From NCBI RefSeq assembly GCF_900100365.1, contig NZ_FNKU01000001.1:4167501-4231500 (forward strand): a stretch of DNA of 64,000 bases, given 5' to 3'. A program made the position numbers and the translations under genes. Shown one piece after another: positions 57,823-64,000 of this stretch (position 1 is its first letter; each line of letters starts with the position of its first letter). The stretch is from Pseudomonas cannabina. GTDB lineage: Bacteria; Pseudomonadota; Gammaproteobacteria; Pseudomonadales; Pseudomonadaceae. The notes under the pieces were generated by a model that saw only the letters and a list, made by a program, of their open reading frames with translations, ran no database searches and was not told the origin of the DNA.

Positions 57823-60144
57823 ATGGACAGCATCAACAGCCGCATCGCCGAAGAACTCGGCGTACGCCCACAACAGGTCGCCGCGGCCGTCGCACTACTG
57901 GATGAAGGCTCGACCGTGCCCTTCATTTCCCGTTATCGCAAGGAAGTGACCGGCAGCCTCGATGACACGCAATTGCGCCATCTGGAAGAACGTCTGCGCT
58001 ACCTGCGCGAACTGGACGACCGGCGCGTCAGCATCCTTGCCAGCATCGAAGAGCAAGGCAAGCTGACCCCGGAACTCGCTCGCGATATCAATCTGGCCGA
58101 CACCAAGACCCGCCTTGAAGATTTGTACCTGCCCTACAAGCAAAAACGCCGCACCAAGGGGCAGATCGCCCTTGAAGCAGGCCTCGGCGAACTGGCCGAT
58201 GGCCTGTTCAGCGACCCGGGCCTGAATCCGGAAACCGAAGCTACACGCTTCGTCGACGCTGAAAAAGGCGTGGCCGACGTGAAGGCCGCGCTGGAAGGTG
58301 CCAAGTACATTCTGATGGAGCGCTTTGCCGAAGACGCTGCCCTGCTCGACAAACTGCGCAGTTTCCTCAAACAGGAAGCGGTGATCAGTGCGCGTGTGGT
58401 GCCGGGCAAAGAAGAGGAAGGCGCCAAGTTCCGCGACTATTTCGAACACGACGAGCCGCTCAAGAGCATGCCGTCGCACCGCGCCCTGGCGATTTTCCGT
58501 GGTCGCAATGAAGGCTTCCTCAGCAGCGCGCTGAAAGTCGGCGAAGAACTGCCGGGCGCCATGCACCCGTGCGAGCTGATGATCGGCGAGCGCTTCGGCA
58601 TCCAGAACCAGAGCCGCCCTGCTGACAAGTGGCGGGCCGAAGTGGTGCGCTGGACCTGGAAAGTCAAGCTGTACAGCCATCTGGAAACCGATCTGCTCGG
58701 TGAGTTGCGCGAGAGCGCGGAAACCGAAGCGATCAACGTGTTCGCCCACAACCTGCACGACCTGCTGCTCGCCGCCCCGGCTGGCCAGCGCGCAACACTG
58801 GGCCTCGACCCGGGCTTGCGCACCGGCTGCAAGGTCGCCGTGGTAGACGCCACCGGCAAACTGCTCGACTACGCGACGGTCTATCCGCATGTGCCGAAAA
58901 ACCAGTGGGACCAGACCATCGCCGTGCTGGCTGCGCTGTGCGCCAAACACTCGGTCGACCTGATCGCCATCGGCAACGGCACCGCCAGCCGTGAAACAGA
59001 CAAGCTGGCCGCCGATCTGATCAAAAAATATCCAGGCCTGAAAATGACCAAGGTCATGGTGTCGGAAGCCGGCGCATCGGTTTACTCGGCCTCGGAACTG
59101 GCGGCCAAGGAATTCCCCGATCTGGACGTATCGATCCGTGGCGCTGTGTCGATTGCCCGGCGCTTGCAGGACCCGCTGGCCGAGCTGGTGAAAATCGACC
59201 CGAAATCCATTGGTGTCGGTCAGTACCAGCATGACGTTTCGCAACTGAAACTGGCTCGTGGTCTGGACGCAGTGGTTGAAGACTGTGTAAACGCCGTGGG
59301 CGTCGACGTGAATACCGCGTCGGTGGCGCTGCTGGCACGGATTTCCGGCCTCAACACCACACTGGCGCAGAACATCGTTGCGCATCGCGATGAAAACGGC
59401 GCCTTCAAAACCCGCGCCTCGTTGAAGAAAGTCAGTCGTCTGGGCGAAAAAACCTTCGAACAGGCCGCAGGCTTTCTACGCGTGATGAACGGTGACAACC
59501 CGCTGGACTCGTCGGCCGTTCACCCGGAAGCTTACCCGCTGGTGCAGCGGATTGCGGCGGAGACCGACCGCGACATCCGTTCGCTGATCGGCGATGCCAG
59601 CTTTCTCAAGCGTCTGGACCCGAAGAAGTTCACGGACGAGACCTTTGGTCTGCCGACCGTGACCGACATTCTGCAAGAACTGGAAAAACCGGGCCGCGAC
59701 CCGCGTCCGGAGTTCAAGACCGCCGAGTTCCAGGACGGCGTCGAAGACCTCAAGGACCTGCAACTGGGCATGATCCTCGAAGGCGTCGTCACCAACGTCA
59801 CCAACTTCGGTGCGTTCGTCGATATCGGCGTGCATCAGGACGGCCTGGTGCATATCTCCGCGCTGTCCGAGAAGTTCATCAAGGACCCGCGTGAAGCGGT
59901 CAAGGCCGGCGACGTGGTGAAAGTGAAGGTCATGGAAGTCGACATCCCGCGCAAACGCGTCGGCCTGTCGATGCGCATGAGCGACACGCCCGGCGAGAAG
60001 ATCGACGGCGCCCGTGGCGCTCGCCCCGGCTCTTCGCAGCGCCAGCAGAGCAGCGCGCCGCGCAAGGAAACTTCTGCACCGGCACCGGCCAACAACGCCA
60101 TGGCCTCATTGTTCGCCAACGCCAAGCAATTGAAGAAGCGTTGA
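57823..60144 (+). CDS. tex: Transcription accessory protein Tex
   Basis: A 773-residue Tex, beginning [41 protein letters not shown]. It has a YqgF-like core ([19 protein letters not shown]), helix-hairpin-helix repeats ([28 protein letters not shown] region around 500-560), and a C-terminal S1 RNA-binding domain ([37 protein letters not shown]). It binds RNA polymerase and RNA and affects transcription elongation. Start 57823 is the conserved start; the 24-bp longer frame starts at TTG. The stop overlaps the thioesterase start. Confidence 0.96.
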   Translation: MDSINSRIAEELGVRPQQVAAAVALLDEGSTVPFISRYRKEVTGSLDDTQLRHLEERLRYLRELDDRRVSILASIEEQGKLTPELARDINLADTKTRLEDLYLPYKQKRRTKGQIALEAGLGELADGLFSDPGLNPETEATRFVDAEKGVADVKAALEGAKYILMERFAEDAALLDKLRSFLKQEAVISARVVPGKEEEGAKFRDYFEHDEPLKSMPSHRALAIFRGRNEGFLSSALKVGEELPGAMHPCELMIGERFGIQNQSRPADKWRAEVVRWTWKVKLYSHLETDLLGELRESAETEAINVFAHNLHDLLLAAPAGQRATLGLDPGLRTGCKVAVVDATGKLLDYATVYPHVPKNQWDQTIAVLAALCAKHSVDLIAIGNGTASRETDKLAADLIKKYPGLKMTKVMVSEAGASVYSASELAAKEFPDLDVSIRGAVSIARRLQDPLAELVKIDPKSIGVGQYQHDVSQLKLARGLDAVVEDCVNAVGVDVNTASVALLARISGLNTTLAQNIVAHRDENGAFKTRASLKKVSRLGEKTFEQAAGFLRVMNGDNPLDSSAVHPEAYPLVQRIAAETDRDIRSLIGDASFLKRLDPKKFTDETFGLPTVTDILQELEKPGRDPRPEFKTAEFQDGVEDLKDLQLGMILEGVVTNVTNFGAFVDIGVHQDGLVHISALSEKFIKDPREAVKAGDVVKVKVMEVDIPRKRVGLSMRMSDTPGEKIDGARGARPGSSQRQQSSAPRKETSAPAPANNAMASLFANAKQLKKR

Positions 60145-60527
60145 TGGACTTCCCCGAGGATCTGACCCACAGCGCTTACTTCAAAATGCTCGGCTGCGAG
60201 CTGCGGCGTCTGGACGAAGGCGTGGCCGAAGTCGCGTTGCCGCTGGAGGCGCATCTGCGCAACCGTGGCAACGTGATGCACGGCGGGGCAATCTTCAGCC
60301 TGGTCGATATCGCCATGGGGCTGGCCTGTTCCAGTTCTCATGGTTTCGACCAGCGCAGCGTGACCATCGAGTGCAAGATCAACTACGTGCGTGGCGTGTC
60401 CGATGGCGAAGTCCTGTGCATCGCCAGGGTGCTGCATGCGGGCCGCCGGACGCTGGTGGTCGAGGCCGAGGTGGTTCAAGGCGACAAGCTGGTCGCAAAA
60501 GCCCAAGGCACATTTGCGGTCCTCTAG
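60144..60527 (+). CDS. PaaI-type hotdog thioesterase
   Basis: A 127-residue hotdog-fold protein with the catalytic region NRGNVMHGGAIFSLVDIAMGLA (HGG motif and Asp). It hydrolyses acyl- or aryl-CoA thioesters; the physiological substrate is unknown. Its ATG overlaps the tex stop as TGATG, so the two are coupled. A hairpin follows at 60600-60623. Confidence 0.87.
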   Translation: MDFPEDLTHSAYFKMLGCELRRLDEGVAEVALPLEAHLRNRGNVMHGGAIFSLVDIAMGLACSSSHGFDQRSVTIECKINYVRGVSDGEVLCIARVLHAGRRTLVVEAEVVQGDKLVAKAQGTFAVL

Positions 60528-60599
60528 ACTCAGTCAAAGGCTGATGAACGCAATCACTGCGAACTGTACCTAGCCGTATCTACATCATTTGGGTTAATT

Positions 60600-60623
60600 T
60601 CGGCACCATTAGCGTGGTGCCGA
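60600..60623. terminator. Hairpin after the tex-thioesterase operon
   Basis: The stem TCGGCACCA and its exact complement flank a six-base loop. There is no following T-run, so its role as a terminator is uncertain. It lies 73 bp after the thioesterase stop. Confidence 0.45.
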
Positions 60624-60769
60624 GTCCATTTGGGTGGTACGACGAAGAGCAGTGATTGTGAACAGGCGTTACAGACCAACCAGGCGACTACGCCAGTTCC
60701 TTTCTTCACCCTTGTAGACCGTCAAGTCCACCCCCATATCGGGGCGACCGATGCGTGAAGGATTACACC

Positions 60770-62362
60770 TTGAGCGAACTTTTAAACCGTCGTCTTGCCT
60801 TGCTCGGCGAGCGCAACAACCTCTCTTTGCTGGAGCAATGCCTGCACGGTATCGAGCGTGAATGCCTGCGCGTTACCCCCACGGCAGAACTGGCCCGCAC
60901 GCCTCATCCACAAGCTCTGGGTGCCGCACTGACCAACGGCCAAGTCACGACCGATTACTCCGAATCTCTGCTGGAGTTCATCACGCCAGCGTTGAAGAAC
61001 CCGGCCGACACCCTCGACAGCCTCGACAAGATCCATCGCTTCGCCTACAGCAAGCTGGACAACGAGCTGCTCTGGAGCCCGTCGATGCCGTGCCCTTTGC
61101 CTGACGAAGAGCACATCCCGATCGCGTATTACGGCACGTCGAACATCGGCAAGCTCAAGTACGTCTATCGCAAGGGTCTGGCGCTGCGCTATGGCAAGAC
61201 CATGCAGTGCATTGCCGGCATTCACTACAATTTCTCGTTGCCGGAAGACGCCTGGGCGCTGCTCAAGCAGACCGAGGACTTTGCCGGTGACGCGCGGGAC
61301 TATCAGTCGCATTCCTACATCGCGCTGATCCGTAATTTCCGCCGCTACAGCTGGCTGCTGATGTACCTGTTCGGCGCATCACCGGCGCTGGATGCCGGTT
61401 TCCTGCGCGGCCGTGAGCATCAGCTGGAGCAACATTTCGACGCCGACACGTTGTACCTGCCTTATGCCACCAGCCTGCGCATGAGCGATCTGGGTTATCA
61501 AAGCGATGCCCAGGCCGACCTGACGCCGTGCTACAACGATCTGGTCAGTTACACCGACAGCCTGCGCAAGGCCGTGGCCACGCCGTATCAGCCTTATGTC
61601 GAGGTCGGTACTCATGACCGGAACGGCGAATGGATTCAGCTCAACACCAATGTGTTGCAGATCGAAAACGAGTACTACTCCAACATCCGCCCGAAACGCG
61701 TGACTTACAGCGGCGAACGTCCTATTCAGGCGCTGGTGGCGCGTGGGGTGCAGTACGTCGAAGTGCGCTGCCTGGACATCAACCCGTTCTTGCCGACGGG
61801 TATCAGCCTGGAGCAGTCGCGCTTCATCGACGCGTTCGTGCTGTATTGCGCGCTTGAAGAAAGCCGGCAACTGGCGGGTCACGAGTGTTCCAACGCCAGC
61901 TCGAACTTCCTCGCAGTGGTCAAGGAAGGTCGCCGTCCGGGCCTGAACCTGCTGCGCGACAACAGCCCGGTCGAGCTCAAGGCCTGGGCCACCGAGTTGC
62001 TGGAGAAAATCACGCCGATTGCCCGGCTGCTCGATCAGGCGCAGGGGATTGATGAGCACATCAAGTCGATTGCCGTGCAACAAGCCAAGATCGACGACAC
62101 TTCCCTGACCCCGTCCGCTCAGGTATTGGCCAGTATGCAAGCGCATAACGAGGGCTTTACGGCTTTCTCCCTGCGCCAGAGCCAGGTCCATGCCGAATAC
62201 TTCCGCACCCACCCGCTGAGCGCCGAAGAACAGGCGCACTTCGAAGCCCTGGCCAAAACCTCCATCGAGGAACAGGCCGAGCTGGAAGCCACGGAAGAAG
62301 TGGTGGATTTTGACACCTTTGTCGGGTCGTACCAGGCGAGCATTCTGTCGATCAGTAACTGA
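60770..62362 (+). CDS. gshA: Glutamate-cysteine ligase
   Basis: A 530-residue enzyme of the gammaproteobacterial GshA type, with [48 protein letters not shown] and [14 protein letters not shown]. It makes gamma-glutamylcysteine, the first step of glutathione synthesis. I chose the TTG at 60770 because AAGGA lies just before it and family members start MSELL/MSDLL; an in-frame GTG at 60755 is the alternative and has no ribosome site. Confidence 0.94.
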   Translation: MSELLNRRLALLGERNNLSLLEQCLHGIERECLRVTPTAELARTPHPQALGAALTNGQVTTDYSESLLEFITPALKNPADTLDSLDKIHRFAYSKLDNELLWSPSMPCPLPDEEHIPIAYYGTSNIGKLKYVYRKGLALRYGKTMQCIAGIHYNFSLPEDAWALLKQTEDFAGDARDYQSHSYIALIRNFRRYSWLLMYLFGASPALDAGFLRGREHQLEQHFDADTLYLPYATSLRMSDLGYQSDAQADLTPCYNDLVSYTDSLRKAVATPYQPYVEVGTHDRNGEWIQLNTNVLQIENEYYSNIRPKRVTYSGERPIQALVARGVQYVEVRCLDINPFLPTGISLEQSRFIDAFVLYCALEESRQLAGHECSNASSNFLAVVKEGRRPGLNLLRDNSPVELKAWATELLEKITPIARLLDQAQGIDEHIKSIAVQQAKIDDTSLTPSAQVLASMQAHNEGFTAFSLRQSQVHAEYFRTHPLSAEEQAHFEALAKTSIEEQAELEATEEVVDFDTFVGSYQASILSISN

Positions 62363-62375
62363 GCCGCGCAATTAC

Positions 62376-62467
62376 TGTGGGAGTGAGCTTGCTCACGAAA
62401 GGGACGGTTCAAACGCCCCTTTCCTGGGGCTTGTACCAGCCTCTTCGTGAGCAAGCTCACTCCCACA
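62376..62467. repeat. REPIN (paired REP palindromes)
   Basis: TGTGGGAGTGAGCTTGCTCA at 62376-62395 and its inverted counterpart ending CACTCCCACA at 62467 surround a 44-bp spacer. It lies between the convergent gshA and argA. No transposase (RAYT) gene is in the window. Confidence 0.85.
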
Positions 62468-62499
62468 AAATATAGCCAAGAGTGCTCTGCGTCCCCTCC

Positions 62500-63798
62500 T
62501 CAAATCGCTTTTTCGAAGATCTTCGAATTACGCTGGAAGTTGTACAGCGACGCGCGGGCGCTCGGCAGGCGGTCGACGCTGCTGGGCTCGAAGCCGCGCT
62601 CGCGGAACCAGTGTGCGGTGCGCGTAGTAAGAACGAACAGGGTTTTGAGGCCCAGCGCTCGGGCGCGGTTTTCGATGCGCTCCAGCAGTTCGTCACCGCG
62701 TCCGCCGTGACGGTATTCCGGGTTGACGGCCAGACACGCCAGCTCGCCCGCCTCCGAATCGGCAATCGGGTACAGCGCCGCACAGGCGATGATCAAACCT
62801 TCCCGCTCAACCACGCTGAATTGAGTGATCTCACGTTCCAGCACTTCACGGGAACGGCGTACCAGAATGCCCTGCTCTTCGAGCGGCGTAATCAGGTCCA
62901 TCAAACCACCGACGTCCTCGATGGCCGCCTCACGAACCAGCTCAAACTGCTCCTGCGCCACCAGCGTGCCGCCACCGTCGCGGGTAAACAGTTCGGTCAG
63001 CAGCGCGCCATCTTCGGCATAACTGACGATATGGCTGCGTGCCACACCGCCGCGACAGGCTTCGGCCGCCGCATCCAGCAACTCCGCCTGATAGTTGCCG
63101 CCCAGGCGCTGCAAATGCGCGGGCACCTGTTGCGGACGCAACTCACGCACCAGTCGGCCCTGCTCGTCCAGCAGACCGGTTTCCTCGCCGAACAGCAGCA
63201 GCTTGTCGGCCGCCAGATCGATGGCTGCGCGGGTGGCGACGTCTTCACAGGCCAGATTGAAAATCTCGCCGGTCGGTGAGTAGCCCAGCGGCGACAACAG
63301 CACGATATGACGCTCATCCAGCAAGCGATTGATGCCCTTGCGGTCGACCCGACGCACCTCGCCGGTGTGCTGGTAATCGACGCCCTCGAGCACCCCGATC
63401 GGCCGTGCAGTCACCACGTTGCCGCTGGTCACCCGCAGGCGTGAGCCCTGCATCGGCGAAGCCGCCATGTCCATCGACAGGCGCGCTTCGATGGCAATGC
63501 GCAACTGGCCTACGGCGTCGATCACGCATTCCAGGGTTTCGGTGTCAGTGATGCGCAAGTCACGGTGATAACGCGGCGTAATCCCGCGTTGGGCCAGACG
63601 GCTTTCGATCTGTGGACGCGAACCGTGAACCAGTACCAGACGCACGCCCAGGCTGTGCAGCAGCACCAGGTCGTGGACGATATTGCCGAAGTTGGGATGC
63701 TCTACGCCGTCGCCGGGGAGCATGACGACGAAGGTGCAATCGCGGTGGGCATTGATGTAAGGAGACGCATGGCGAAGCCAGTTGACGTATTCGGGCAT
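62500..63798 (-). CDS. argA: N-acetylglutamate synthase
   Basis: A 432-residue ArgA with an amino-acid-kinase domain (PEYVNWLRHASPYINAHRDCTFVVMLPGDG, RLVLVHGSRPQIESRL) and a C-terminal acetyltransferase domain (LACLAVNPEYRHGGRGDELLERIENRARALGLKTLFVLTTRTAHWFRERGF). It starts arginine synthesis by acetylating glutamate and is normally feedback-inhibited by arginine. Start 63798 is the conserved family start; an upstream start at 63846 adds 16 residues. Confidence 0.95.
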   Translation of the reverse strand: MPEYVNWLRHASPYINAHRDCTFVVMLPGDGVEHPNFGNIVHDLVLLHSLGVRLVLVHGSRPQIESRLAQRGITPRYHRDLRITDTETLECVIDAVGQLRIAIEARLSMDMAASPMQGSRLRVTSGNVVTARPIGVLEGVDYQHTGEVRRVDRKGINRLLDERHIVLLSPLGYSPTGEIFNLACEDVATRAAIDLAADKLLLFGEETGLLDEQGRLVRELRPQQVPAHLQRLGGNYQAELLDAAAEACRGGVARSHIVSYAEDGALLTELFTRDGGGTLVAQEQFELVREAAIEDVGGLMDLITPLEEQGILVRRSREVLEREITQFSVVEREGLIIACAALYPIADSEAGELACLAVNPEYRHGGRGDELLERIENRARALGLKTLFVLTTRTAHWFRERGFEPSSVDRLPSARASLYNFQRNSKIFEKAI

Positions 63799-63924
63799 GA
63801 CAACAAGAGCCTGTAGATAAAATGGACGAAAAGAAAAAGCACGCACAACGGTGTGGTGGTTATCGTCGGAACAGGCTTGGCAACACGCGCAGTCTCCTTT
63901 TCTTCAATATGTGTGGAACCTGAC

Positions 63925-64000
63925 TCACTGGGGCGTCAGGCAGTAGTGCTCGATCAACTGACGTAACAGACGCACTGTAGGGTCCAGACGTGACATTTCG
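63925..64000 (-). CDS. C-terminal end of an unidentified protein (cut by window edge)
   Basis: The last codons of a minus-strand frame, ending in MSRLDPTVRLLRQLIEHYCLTPQ and a TGA at 63925-63927. The rest lies beyond the window. The position upstream of argA suggests a gene of the argE-PA5205-like group in Pseudomonas, but 25 residues are too few to identify it. Confidence 0.55.
   Translation of the reverse strand, partial: EMSRLDPTVRLLRQLIEHYCLTPQ

Overview
The window looks like the chromosome of a Pseudomonas, most likely the P. syringae group. Nearly all of it is core gammaproteobacterial sequence with Pseudomonas gene order: rho-trxA, ppx/ppk-hemB, znuABC-zur, polA-ersA-engB-dsbA, algB-kinB, amgRS-tex-gshA-argA. 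The spacers carry Pseudomonas REP palindromes. Family names come from motifs and remembered gene order; no database search was run.

Layout. 1-686 is the end of a quinone oxidoreductase. 687-6700 is an accessory island: an S-type pyocin / colicin-E9-like HNH DNase bacteriocin with its immunity gene, a second coiled-coil gene, and three tandem TonB-C-domain genes. Seven copies of two short IS5-type MITEs (99 bp and 100 bp) have landed in the first 4.1 kb. They break the bacteriocin and the coiled-coil gene and form a nested stack in the bacteriocin's upstream region. Removing each MITE with one copy of its 4-bp duplication restores full open frames of 638 and 269 codons. 6.8-24.8 kb holds glpT, chaC, ubiD and its reductase neighbour, rho, trxA, an amino-acid ABC transporter with a GntR regulator, ppx, ppk, hemB, dedA and a LexA-box radical SAM gene. 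24.9-29.6 kb holds carbonic anhydrase plus a SulP transporter and an orphan Cox11-SCO pair. 30-38.9 kb holds metNIQ, katE and the zinc uptake locus. 39-55 kb holds thrB, polA, the ErsA sRNA, engB, dsbA, a diguanylate cyclase, a cell-wall amidase, a YefM-YoeB toxin-antitoxin pair, kinB-algB, and a group of small envelope-stress-like genes ending in an Ivy-type lysozyme inhibitor. 55-64 kb holds amgSR, tex, a thioesterase, gshA and argA.

Points most worth a second look: the self-targeting MITE cluster inside a bacteriocin whose immunity gene survives; DNA polymerase I that has lost all four classical proofreading carboxylates; a sigma-54 promoter with a perfect 11-bp palindrome upstream of an uncharacterised small membrane protein near algB; missing cytochrome oxidase (aa3) and cytochrome c4 genes where related genomes carry them; and two genes (glpT, znuA) that each appear to lack one C in a poly-C run.
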